Shown one piece after another: positions 1-5,662 of a stretch of 5,888 nt of DNA. Numbering within the stretch: position 1 is the first letter of the stretch; each line of letters starts with the position of its first letter. Source of the DNA: Nitrospirota bacterium (lineage in GTDB: Bacteria > Nitrospirota > Nitrospiria > Nitrospirales > UBA8639). The stretch spans positions 1-5,888 of the forward strand of contig QJYE01000391.1 in the NCBI GenBank assembly GCA_003235785.1, given 5' to 3'. A program made the translations under genes and the position numbers. The notes under the pieces were generated by a model that was given only the letters and a program-made list of their open reading frames with translations, was not told where the DNA came from and did no database searches.

Positions 1-545
1 TTATTGGGCCTAATATTTTGAAGAACACAATCCAGTCATTTGGTTAAGGCGTCTACCCTGCAGATCCGTCAAAATTACTAAACAGAAGCTCATTCACCCT
101 TCGGCTCTATAACCATTTACGGCTAAATAAACGTGCACCGTGCGGAAGAATGCTTCATGACTTTTGGGTAGCATGAAGATCCTCTTTTCATTTAACTCCA
201 CCAGCTAGGAACTTTCCAGGGAAAACATCTGAAACCCTAGACAGTTCTGTAAAAACCCAATTGTTGGCATCGAGTCAGTATTGTGATCAGTCCTCCCTAA
301 GACAAGCTAGCTGATGAATAAGGACCTACCGGTCAAGAAGTGAGGAGAGTTGACAGGAACGCGGATTCCGGCAAAAAAGTGTATTTGTCCTCTCGATAGA
401 CTTGAGCCAGGGGAAGAGCTAGTGCTGCCTTGCGTCTGTCGCAAGGTAGGTGTCACCGGTGGAGTCTTCCCCCAGTATTTGACTATGGTTATGTTAGTTT
501 TTCCTCAAACTTGGGACCACTATAGGGAGGTGGCGTATTCGAGAC
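1..545. other. Gene-poor left end, no supportable CDS
   Basis: Neither strand shows an ORF with a convincing start, ribosome binding site and recognisable protein family. The longest plus-strand ORF (350-559) starts at TTG, has a GAGGAG only two bases before it, and runs into the globin remnant on the other strand. On the minus strand, one frame reads as a short peptide around 87-210 ending in VHVYLAVNGYRAEG. It is vaguely like the end of a Fic/Doc helix, but it is bounded by stops and too short to assign. Because the neighbouring globin gene is broken, this stretch may be decayed coding sequence, but I cannot say of what. The only clear structure is the hairpin at 425-449. Confidence 0.5.
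425..449 (+). repeat. Strong hairpin (10-bp stem, 5-base loop)
   Basis: CTGCCTTGCG, loop TCTGT, then CGCAAGGTAG. The inner seven pairs are perfect; the outer three include one G-T wobble when read on the plus strand. No T-run follows on either strand, so it is not a standard intrinsic terminator. An 8-base palindrome, CACCGGTG, lies just beyond it at 454-461. It sits about 100 bases past the end of the globin remnant. Its role is unknown. Confidence 0.5.
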
Positions 546-1154
546 CTATTTCAAGGTAAAGGCGCTTTTTTCGTTGGTGCTTGCTCGGCTCCCTGAAGCA
601 TGACTCCGATAATTTCCTTCAAAGCATATGACCAGGCCAAGTTCATTTCCCCTGACCAGGTCCTTTCCTAGAAACTCTGGTAAAATTTTCAGCAAAGTCA
701 CACGAACTGCATGATAATCCTCAGGACACACTCCTCACGTCTTATGCTTCAAACCTAGTTCGAGAAAGGTCTTGGAGAGTTGTTCAGGATTGCGAAAACC
801 TTGCACGGTTAAACCTAGAAACAGCAGTTGGGCGCGAAAAAGCTGTGCAAACTATTTATGTGCATAGGGAATTCTACAACTCATGGTCACCTTACGGGTG
901 ATGAGAGATTGTTGAAATTTCCTAGGTGCGTGAAGAGGTCGTGCAGACTTTCGTGATCCAACGGCTGTTATTAGGTTAAAGCCAAGGCTGACCAGAACTT
1001 CTTGCGCTGATCGCTCATCGACACCCCCCTGAAAAAGATTCCTCAAGCTCGGATATTCTTCAAATAAAACCTCGTAGAATCGTGCCGCTACTCTTTCTCC
1101 CATTGGTGCAAGTTTTGTCATACTTTGTTCAAGTAAATTCACCTGCCAGTTCAT
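546..1154 (-). pseudogene. Broken globin gene with remnants of two tandem globin modules
   Basis: The ATG at 1152-1154 has an ideal AGGAGG four bases upstream. The first 55 or so codons read as the N-terminal helices of a bacterial globin (MTKLAPMGERVAARFYEVLF, then YPSLRNLF). Near position 958 the reading changes frame: the next frame continues as DHESLHDLFTHLG, a normal globin E-F segment, while the original frame reaches TAG at 852-854. A third frame carries HHP-stop-GDHEL-stop-NSL, which resembles the proximal-His and following loop. Back in the original frame, 549-851 reads as a second globin segment: FAQLF, LLFLGLTVQGF, LSKTFLELGLKHKT (His codon 744-746 fits the proximal haem ligand), a TGA at 735-737, then GVCPEDYHAV and LLKILPEFLG. 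The E-F region therefore appears twice, implying two modules with a deletion between them. Such globins bind O2 or NO. The frameshift and in-frame stops make a working product unlikely. Confidence 0.75.
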
Positions 1155-1157
1155 GAG

Positions 1158-1165
1158 ACCTCCTA
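1158..1165 (-). promoter_or_regulatory. Shine-Dalgarno of the globin gene overlapping the receiver gene stop
   Basis: The minus strand reads TAGGAGGT here: the TAG ends the receiver gene and its last bases form AGGAGGT, four bases before the globin ATG. Stop, ribosome binding site and start lie within 14 bases, the arrangement expected for translational coupling in an operon. It supports both the globin start at 1154 and joint expression of the two genes before the globin decayed. Confidence 0.8.
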
Positions 1166-1558
1166 CTTGGTAAAGACCTGTCGGCAGACTTGCTTAAGAG
1201 AAGTGAGATGAAACGGTTTCAAGAAAAAGCCTGTGGCTCCTTCCTTCAACAGTTGATGGAGGACCCGTTCGTCCGACCCACCCGACATCATCAGCACAGG
1301 CATCTGATGACCCAACCATCGTAATTCCTCGAGCATGGTCGGCCCGTCCATAATGGGCATGTGCATATCAATCAGGATCCCATCGACCAAACGGCGGCTC
1401 GCCATGACTAGGCCTTCCCAGCCATTGCTCGCAACACACACGTCATATCCCCATTCCTGGAGCGCCTGACTCAACAGCCCGACCACTGAAGGGTCATCAT
1501 CAACCACCAACAGAAAGGGATTTTTCGCCAATGTGGGAGAGGAAGCTAGGTGATTCAT
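1163..1558 (-). CDS. Stand-alone response regulator receiver (CheY-like) protein
   Basis: A single phosphoacceptor receiver domain of 131 residues with no output domain. Counting from an upstream in-frame ATG at 1600, the acidic cluster is D34-D36, the phosphorylation site is D78 (in ILIDMHMPIMDG), the conserved Ser is S106 (in VLMMSGG) and the conserved Lys is K128 (in FFLKPF); all essential residues are present. Subtract 14 for the start chosen here. I prefer the ATG at 1558 because GAGAGA lies about eight bases upstream and the domain begins soon after, whereas the ATG at 1600 has no ribosome binding site and would add an unstructured tail. Proteins of this type pass phosphate or bind a partner rather than DNA. 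No kinase is adjacent; the nearest is the one at 3394-4830, which has its own regulator. It is followed at once by the globin remnant and probably shared its transcript. Confidence 0.92.
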   Translation of the reverse strand: MNHLASSPTLAKNPFLLVVDDDPSVVGLLSQALQEWGYDVCVASNGWEGLVMASRRLVDGILIDMHMPIMDGPTMLEELRWLGHQMPVLMMSGGSDERVLHQLLKEGATGFFLKPFHLTSLKQVCRQVFTK

Positions 1559-1716
1559 GAGAGGGTCTCTCTCTTGAGCTGATATCAAGCAGGAAGCCAT
1601 TGGGTAAAGAGGGTGTGTGCACTAAATCGATATCCTTCACCCTACTTAATTGGGTAGTTAGGGATGACCTTCTTGTTTTGTTTAAAGAAAAACTAATATT
1701 CAAGGAAAAAGACGGA

Positions 1717-1737
1717 AACATCTGTTTTTGAGATGTT
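1717..1737 (-). terminator. Inverted repeat after the cupredoxin gene, weak terminator or operator
   Basis: A perfect 7-bp inverted repeat, AACATCT and AGATGTT, is separated by seven bases. It lies 88 bases past the cupredoxin stop and about 160 bases before the receiver start. On the minus strand a T-rich stretch (TCTTTTTCC) follows after a few bases. The stem is A+T-rich and the T-run is offset, so termination would be weak. The symmetry equally suits a dimeric regulator binding upstream of the receiver-globin operon. Confidence 0.35.
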
Positions 1738-1824
1738 CGGGATCCATCGGTTTTATTAGGAAAGCCATTGCGTTTCTCTTAGGAGATTCCCCAACAGGAA
1801 CTCTTATAGTATTTCTGGTTTCAT

Positions 1825-2346
1825 TTAGTCACTTTTCCATTTGAGTTGAGCGACGTGCTGCAATTCCTCTGGCGAGTCTATGGGATCGCCACCAACAACC
1901 AATTCGCCACGCATGATCGGATGCAACTCACAATGATAGGGATAGCGTCCTGGCGACAATCCTGAAATCGTGTAACTGCCATTGGGACGCACGGCTCCTG
2001 AATCAAAGAGGCATGGCCCTTTTTTGACACAACCGTCATGTCGGACTGTGTGGGTTGATGCGGTGGGGTTATTCCATCGAATAGCCGTTTTCATTTCGAT
2101 TTCAGCCTTAAATGGACGATAATACGGCGCCCAGCTCTCCATTTTAATAACCACAGGTGGAGGACTCATCTTTACGGAACTCACATTGCTGACCAATACC
2201 AATAACTTGGTTGGACTATTTTCCAGGGCCCAGTTCTCCATCTTTATGTGCACGGATGAAGGCTTCACTTCTCCAAAGGTCACGTTGCCGCCCAATACCA
2301 ATACACATAACAGTGGAATTATTGGCCATTTAATTTTATGTGACAT
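1825..2346 (-). CDS. Secreted cupredoxin, amicyanin-like type-1 copper protein
   Basis: A 173-residue protein with a signal peptide (about residues 1-25: basic start, hydrophobic 8-20, likely cleavage after FG), so it should act in the periplasm. The C-terminal half is a plastocyanin/amicyanin-type domain. The type-1 copper ligands are H99 (in STHTV) and the C-x2-H-x2-M loop C139, H142 and M145 (in YHCELHPIM), the spacing seen in amicyanin. C106 and C112 may form a disulfide. Such proteins carry single electrons between periplasmic redox enzymes; the partner here is unknown. AAGGAG about eight bases before the ATG supports the start. The N-terminal half is unusual: VHIKMENWA (32-40) is repeated as VVIKMESWA (65-73), although only the second copy leads into a complete domain. 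It stands alone downstream of the two-component pair and shares an upstream motif with the kinase gene. I am sure of the family but not of the physiological role. Confidence 0.92.
   Translation of the reverse strand: MSHKIKWPIIPLLCVLVLGGNVTFGEVKPSSVHIKMENWALENSPTKLLVLVSNVSSVKMSPPPVVIKMESWAPYYRPFKAEIEMKTAIRWNNPTASTHTVRHDGCVKKGPCLFDSGAVRPNGSYTISGLSPGRYPYHCELHPIMRGELVVGGDPIDSPEELQHVAQLKWKSD
2128..2154 (-). repeat. Cupredoxin internal repeat, copy 2 (VVIKMESWA)
   Basis: Encodes the first beta strand of the functional cupredoxin domain. Six of nine residues are identical to copy 1 at 2227-2253, with synonymous differences in three of the six matching codons (Ile, Lys and Ala). This points to an old duplication rather than a recent one. 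Confidence 0.6.
2227..2253 (-). repeat. Cupredoxin internal repeat, copy 1 (VHIKMENWA)
   Basis: Lies just after the signal peptide. It looks like the start of a cupredoxin domain, but the following residues (about 41-60) lack copper ligands and lead straight into copy 2. This suggests a vestigial or partly duplicated module. Confidence 0.6.
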
Positions 2347-2490
2347 GATGGAATCTCCTTTTTGCCTGGACTCCCGCTCACATTTTTTCTCTTTCCTGCT
2401 TATTTAACCCGAAAAGTTGTAAGAATTCGATACTAAGAACGAGGGCTATGCGTGAAATTTTTGTAAAAATCTGCGCAAGTATTCATAAAA

Positions 2491-2518
2491 TTCTTATAAA
2501 ATTCCGCTTAAAAGATGC
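2491..2518 (-). promoter_or_regulatory. Candidate operator upstream of the cupredoxin (shared motif)
   Basis: On the minus strand this reads GCATCTTTTAAGCGGAA followed by ATTTTATAAGAA. The first 17 bases match the element upstream of the kinase at 15 positions. A second TAAG follows 14 bases after the first, giving a direct repeat such as OmpR-family regulators bind. The element ends 156 bases before the cupredoxin start. An alternative reading is a sigma-54 promoter: TGGCATCTTTTAAGC has GG-N10-GC spacing, but AA replaces the usual TT before GC, and the kinase copy lacks the GG. Confidence 0.4.
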
Positions 2519-2538
2519 CATCATGTTGAACCTACAGC

Positions 2539-2562
2539 GGAAGCTGCAAAGCTTTCTTTTTT
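2539..2562 (+). terminator. Plus-strand intrinsic-terminator-like hairpin
   Basis: The stem GGAAGCT / AGCTTTC (one G-T pair) closes on a GCAA tetraloop and is followed by a run of six T. This is a terminator shape on the plus strand only; the minus strand has the A-run before the stem. No plus-strand gene precedes it. It could end a small RNA or an antisense transcript, or be chance in A+T-rich DNA. Confidence 0.4.
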
Positions 2563-2569
2563 CTGAATG

Positions 2570-2601
2570 ACGAATGTCAAATGTTGCGAAAAACGAATGT
2601 C
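2570..2601. repeat. Direct repeat ACGAATGTC, two copies
   Basis: Identical 9-base copies at 2570-2578 and 2593-2601, starts 23 bases apart (about two helical turns). The first sits inside an inverted repeat, TGAC-GAAT-GTCA (2568-2579). Even spacing of this kind suits a pair of binding sites upstream of the cupredoxin gene, but no regulator can be named. Confidence 0.4.
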
Positions 2602-2673
2602 TGAGATTACGGAAACATGCTGTCGTCAGAAGTGAAGCGTCGATCTGCGGGCACTAACTGCGCGGAGATTTTT

Positions 2674-3369
2674 CTAGGAAGGTTCGGATTTAAAGCGGTA
2701 ACCCACTCCGGGATCTGTCAAAATAAAACATGGTTGGGCAGGAATTTTTTCAATTTTCTTTCTTAACTGTCTCACAAGAACTCGCAAGCTTTGAGTATCA
2801 TCTTCGTGGCCCGGGCCCCACACCGCCGTAAGAAGCATACGCCGGGTGAGAACTCTGCCGGCGTTCTGCGCCATATATTTCAGCAGTTCGTATTCCATCG
2901 GTGTCAGCTTGATGGGTTCATCACCCAATCTCACCTCGCGATGTTCAAAATCAACGACCAGGTCACCAAAAGAGAGGATGGGGTTCACATCCTTTGAGCC
3001 CACGACCCGACGCAGAACTGATCGAATTCTTGCCACAACCTCCTCTATGCTGAAGGGCTTCGTGACATAATCATCAGCTCCCGTTTCCAGGGCTTCCACC
3101 TTCTTTTTATCGTCCCCGATTGCTGAAAGAATAATGATAGGGAGCGTAGACCGTTGTCGAATACTTCTGGTGAGTTCTATCCCATCGATACCAGGCAACA
3201 ACAAATCGACGATGGCGACATCGGCAGGGCGCTGCTGTAACAAATCCAGTGCCTTTTCGCCGCTCTCAGCGGCCAGAACGGTATAACCCTTCTCCTCCAG
3301 ACTCAATTCCAGGCAGCGACGGATTTCTCGTTCGTCATCAACCACCAAAATCCTCGCCCCTTTATTCAT
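2674..3369 (-). CDS. OmpR/KdpE-family response regulator
   Basis: 231 residues, normal length for the family. An N-terminal receiver (about 5-118) has acidic residues D11 and D12, phosphorylation site D55 (in VAIVDLLLPGIDG), S82 and K104 (in YVTKPF). A C-terminal winged-helix DNA-binding domain (about 130-228) shows the family landmarks KLTPMEYELL, RRMLLTAVWG, the recognition helix around SLRVLVRQLRKKIE, and GVGYRF. The wording is closest to KdpE, but no Kdp potassium-transport genes are present, so a potassium role should not be assumed. AAGGAT about eight bases before the ATG supports the start. It follows the kinase gene by 24 bases, so the two are almost certainly co-transcribed and a cognate pair. 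A plausible target is the shared motif upstream of the kinase and cupredoxin genes; that is inference. Confidence 0.93.
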   Translation of the reverse strand: MNKGARILVVDDEREIRRCLELSLEEKGYTVLAAESGEKALDLLQQRPADVAIVDLLLPGIDGIELTRSIRQRSTLPIIILSAIGDDKKKVEALETGADDYVTKPFSIEEVVARIRSVLRRVVGSKDVNPILSFGDLVVDFEHREVRLGDEPIKLTPMEYELLKYMAQNAGRVLTRRMLLTAVWGPGHEDDTQSLRVLVRQLRKKIEKIPAQPCFILTDPGVGYRFKSEPS

Positions 3370-3393
3370 GATGAGATCCTTCTTGGCTGTTGT

Positions 3394-4830
3394 TCAAGAT
3401 GATACTCTTTCTTGAGGCTCAGGATTCATTGGAAGCGTGAATGAAAATGTTGTGGTTTGGTCAGGAATGGATTGTACACAGATTCTACCACCATGAGCTT
3501 CGATAATGCCTTTACAAATGGCTAACCCCAACCCCGTCCCTCGAATGCTTCGCTGCCGTCTGGAACTCACGCGATAAAACCGTTCGAATATTCGCGAAAT
3601 CTCTTCCTTGGGGACACCCTCCCCAACGTTGGAGACGTGCACCTCCACATCATCGCCTACCCGAACCACCTTCAGGCCTATTGCCGTGCCCTCTGTCGAA
3701 TATTTAATCGCATTGTCTAAAAGGTTCACCAGGACTTGTTGAATTTGCACACCGTCAATAAACATTGGTGGCAAATCATCTTCCAATTCCAATTGCAGTT
3801 TTCGCTCCCTTAAACATTTTCCGAGCGCCCCAATGGCTCCCTCAATAAGGTCCTCCAAGAGCTCCCAGTCACGCTTTGGTTTCAATGTCCCGGCTTCAAT
3901 CCTGGACATGTCTAAGAGATTCTCCACAAGGCGTGTCAAATGATCAACCTCTTGATTAATCGACTCTAGGTACTCAGCCCGTGGATGTCGAGTCCCCTCA
4001 CCAGAATAGTCCAGCGCCCTTGACGCCATCGCTTTTATGGAAGTGAGAGGCGTTCGAAGTTCATGTGAAACTGAAGACAACAACGCAGACTTGAGCGTAT
4101 CGCTTTGGCGTAACGCCTGGAGAATCTGAGCTTCACTTGTTCGCAATTCCTCTTGTGCTTTTTGTCGCTCCAATATCTCGCGTTCCCTCTCTCTATTGGC
4201 GCGAATGACTTGCAAGGTGAGCAAAATTCCAAGAATACCTATCAGAAAGGCCACGACGATCTGCCCTCCCAGCCTTGCCGTCACCTTAGCCCTCGACTCT
4301 GTCGCGAGCATCTTGACTCCCTCTTCTGTAACGGTGTGGAGGGATTCATGCAGACTGCGCAGTTCATCCAGGGCTTCTTGATACATGGGATCGGTCAAGG
4401 GTCGCTTGAGGAACGCATCAGCCTTGGCTGTAAATTTCATTATAAAATCTTTTTGCTCTTCAAGCTTCTGACGGATGGCTTCAGTGGAAGCCGGTGGCAA
4501 AATTTCAGTTTCATCTCTCCCAAGATTGATGATTGCTTCTCCCCCGTTAGTCAACGCGTCCAATGTTCCATGCAAAATCTTACGGGTATAACCATAATCC
4601 GTCTGTACCCCTTGTGAAACCAGAAGGACCTGCATCATATGCCTGGTATTCAGCATCCGCTGCCGGCCTGCGAGGTCAATAACAACCGCATCCGACCTTT
4701 GACTCTGAAAGGTAAAAATGGTGTATGCGAGAATTCCAAACATAGTGATGAGATAAAGCGCAATGATCCCCGCAAAGCCCGCGCGAATCCCGAAATGACG
4801 TTTCAAAAAAGTAGCCGTTTGTTCACCCAT
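3394..4830 (-). CDS. Membrane sensor histidine kinase with PilJ/NarX-like sensor and KdpD-like core
   Basis: 478 residues from the chosen start. TM1 (about 19-41) is followed by a periplasmic domain opening with VVIDLAGRQRMLNTRHMM (49-66), the signature of PilJ/NarX-type sensors; in NarX the matching P-box binds nitrate and nitrite. TM2 is about 187-209, then a coiled coil rich in Glu, Arg and Gln (about 210-245). The dimerisation domain carries the phosphorylated H256 (in SSVSHELRTPL). The ATPase domain has the N box (N369 and N373 in VNLLDNAIKYS), a G1 box with Asn where Asp is usual (SNVGEG), the F box (IFERFYR) and the G2 box (GTGLGLAICKGIIEAHGG, from 431). I chose the ATG at 4830 because it starts just before TM1; an in-frame TTG at 4905 would add 25 residues of doubtful coding character. 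The ribosome binding site at 4830 is weak. It is co-transcribed with the regulator at 2674-3369. Ligand unproven. Confidence 0.93.
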   Translation of the reverse strand: MGEQTATFLKRHFGIRAGFAGIIALYLITMFGILAYTIFTFQSQRSDAVVIDLAGRQRMLNTRHMMQVLLVSQGVQTDYGYTRKILHGTLDALTNGGEAIINLGRDETEILPPASTEAIRQKLEEQKDFIMKFTAKADAFLKRPLTDPMYQEALDELRSLHESLHTVTEEGVKMLATESRAKVTARLGGQIVVAFLIGILGILLTLQVIRANREREREILERQKAQEELRTSEAQILQALRQSDTLKSALLSSVSHELRTPLTSIKAMASRALDYSGEGTRHPRAEYLESINQEVDHLTRLVENLLDMSRIEAGTLKPKRDWELLEDLIEGAIGALGKCLRERKLQLELEDDLPPMFIDGVQIQQVLVNLLDNAIKYSTEGTAIGLKVVRVGDDVEVHVSNVGEGVPKEEISRIFERFYRVSSRRQRSIRGTGLGLAICKGIIEAHGGRICVQSIPDQTTTFSFTLPMNPEPQERVSS

Positions 4831-4942
4831 ATGTTTTCTTTTGGTGCGGAATAGCGGGGATCGCAGTGGGGTGCGACACGTGAGAGCGAAGCACAAAGGT
4901 TTCAAGGTTCATCCCCAAGAAAAAATGAATGCGCGTTTTTTG

Positions 4943-4948
4943 ACTATA
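4943..4948 (-). promoter_or_regulatory. Candidate -10 box for the kinase operon
   Basis: TATAGT on the minus strand, five of six matches to the consensus, 113 bases before the kinase ATG. No good -35 hexamer lies 16-18 bases upstream, which would fit a promoter needing an activator. The direct-repeat element at 4984-5011 lies upstream in a suitable position. Confidence 0.3.
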
Positions 4949-4983
4949 CAGAGTGAATGCACCTCAAGCACTACAAAAAATTT

Positions 4984-5011
4984 CGCTTGAAATTTTCCGC
5001 TTCAAATATGC
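4984..5011 (-). promoter_or_regulatory. Candidate operator upstream of the kinase operon (shared motif)
   Basis: On the minus strand this reads GCATATTTGAAGCGGAA followed by AATTTCAAGCG. The AAGCG core is repeated after 14 bases. The first 17 bases match the element upstream of the cupredoxin gene at 15 positions, in the same orientation and at nearly the same distance from the start codon (165 versus 156 bases). This suggests autoregulation of the two-component system together with control of the cupredoxin. Confidence 0.45.
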
Positions 5012-5037
5012 GCGAAACTCTAAGCCATTAAACGAGG

Positions 5038-5054
5038 AAAACCCCTGGGGATTT
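5038..5054 (-). terminator. Possible weak terminator after the lipoprotein gene
   Basis: On the minus strand AAATCCC and GGGTTTT flank a three-base loop, with one T-T mismatch in the stem, followed by TTCC. It lies 20 bases past the lipoprotein stop. The stem is short and the T-run is part of the stem, so termination would be partial at best. Confidence 0.3.
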
Positions 5055-5074
5055 AGCCTGAACCATTCTCATCG

Positions 5075-5662
5075 TTACCGATAGTAATAGATAATTTTCG
5101 GATAAGGGGCGACTGTGTAAAGCCTCATTTCTTCACTCCCGAGCTTAGGGAGAACAACTTCCATTGTTTTTCGGTTGAGTGCTTGATGCATCATGAGGAT
5201 TTCTCCCCAGTGAGGTTCTTCATTAAAAATTTCGGTGCGAAGCATCCGTTGGGTGCGGGGTGTATCCACATCAAAGTGCCAAGTCCCGAGGTAAGCCGTT
5301 CCGTTCGGACGGACTTGAAATTGAAAGCTAACATGAGCTTCCATCATCATAGGTCCTTCATTGAACTGGACACGAACGACTTCATAATCTCCAGGAGCCA
5401 GGATGAGAAAAAATGCTGTGGCAGCTGACTCCACATTGACACGAAGGCGTTCCCCTGTGCCACGGTTTAACAGATGAAAAAATCGAAGGTGCGTTTGATA
5501 CCCGCGTGAATACGATCCTGTCGTCTTGACTTTAATCAATCCGAATGCCGTCGGTTCTTCCCCTTTTTTCCACTGCCAATCTTTCTTGGCCACCGCCACA
5601 CAGCCGTTCATCAGCATTCCACAGGCAATGACTATCCACCCTGTTTTTAAGACTTCCTTCAT
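5075..5662 (-). CDS. Predicted lipoprotein of unknown function
   Basis: 195 residues from the chosen ATG. The N-terminus is a short signal peptide (KEVLK, then hydrophobic TGWIVIACGMLM) ending in the lipobox-like MNGC, so C21 may be lipidated; Met and Asn before Gly-Cys are not the canonical residues, so a plain signal peptide is possible. Val after the Cys would favour the outer membrane in a Gram-negative cell. The rest alternates hydrophobic and polar residues as in a beta-sandwich, with LAPGDYEVVRVQF followed by VRPNGTAYLGTW, a pattern common in small envelope proteins. The C-terminus ends in a run of Tyr (IIYYYR). I see no catalytic motif and do not recognise the family. A TTG at 5692 would add ten residues before the signal peptide; the ATG gives a better signal and has a purine-rich GGGGCAGGTGG directly before it. 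It is separated from the kinase by 244 bases. Confidence 0.8.
   Translation of the reverse strand: MKEVLKTGWIVIACGMLMNGCVAVAKKDWQWKKGEEPTAFGLIKVKTTGSYSRGYQTHLRFFHLLNRGTGERLRVNVESAATAFFLILAPGDYEVVRVQFNEGPMMMEAHVSFQFQVRPNGTAYLGTWHFDVDTPRTQRMLRTEIFNEEPHWGEILMMHQALNRKTMEVVLPKLGSEEMRLYTVAPYPKIIYYYR

Larger units (their letters stand above)
2347..2673. other. 327-base non-coding gap between response regulator and cupredoxin
   Basis: No ORF here is credible. The stretch is A+T-rich and crowded with small repeats: two ACGAATGTC copies (2570-2578 and 2593-2601), a plus-strand hairpin with T-run (2539-2562), and a 17-base motif (2502-2518) also found upstream of the kinase gene. The cupredoxin promoter must lie here unless the gene is read through from the response regulator. 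I see no convincing terminator for the response regulator on the minus strand and no strong sigma-70 hexamer pair for the cupredoxin. Confidence 0.6.

Noticed and set aside
87..210. Minus-strand reading with VHVYLAVNGYRAEG, vaguely like the end of a Fic/Doc toxin helix
   Set aside because: Only about 35 residues, stops on both sides, and no HPFxxGNGR-type active-site motif.
350..559. Plus-strand ORF of 69 codons with QYLTM and YREVAYSRPIS, faintly like the FAD-binding segment of flavohemoglobins
   Set aside because: It lacks the Gly of the usual PGQ motif and the Arg-x-Tyr-Ser spacing is wrong. It has a TTG start with a badly spaced ribosome binding site, lies on the opposite strand to the globin remnant and overlaps it. 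The resemblance is too weak to annotate.
1640..1663. Inverted repeat CCCTA / TAGGG upstream of the receiver gene
   Set aside because: Only five base pairs with a long spacer; expected by chance.
1500..1721. Minus-strand ORF of 73 codons upstream of and overlapping the receiver gene
   Set aside because: Out of frame with the receiver, Ser-rich with no recognisable family, and it covers the likely promoter region; a chance ORF.
2504..2520. Sigma-54 promoter TGGCATCTTTTAAGC upstream of the cupredoxin
   Set aside because: The GG-N10-GC spacing fits, but AA replaces TT before GC, the matching site upstream of the kinase lacks GG, and no sigma-54 activator is encoded here (the regulator is OmpR-type). 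Kept only as an alternative reading.
4153..4617. Plus-strand ORF of 154 codons inside the kinase gene
   Set aside because: Lies wholly antisense to a well-supported histidine kinase and encodes no recognisable domain; a shadow of kinase codon use.
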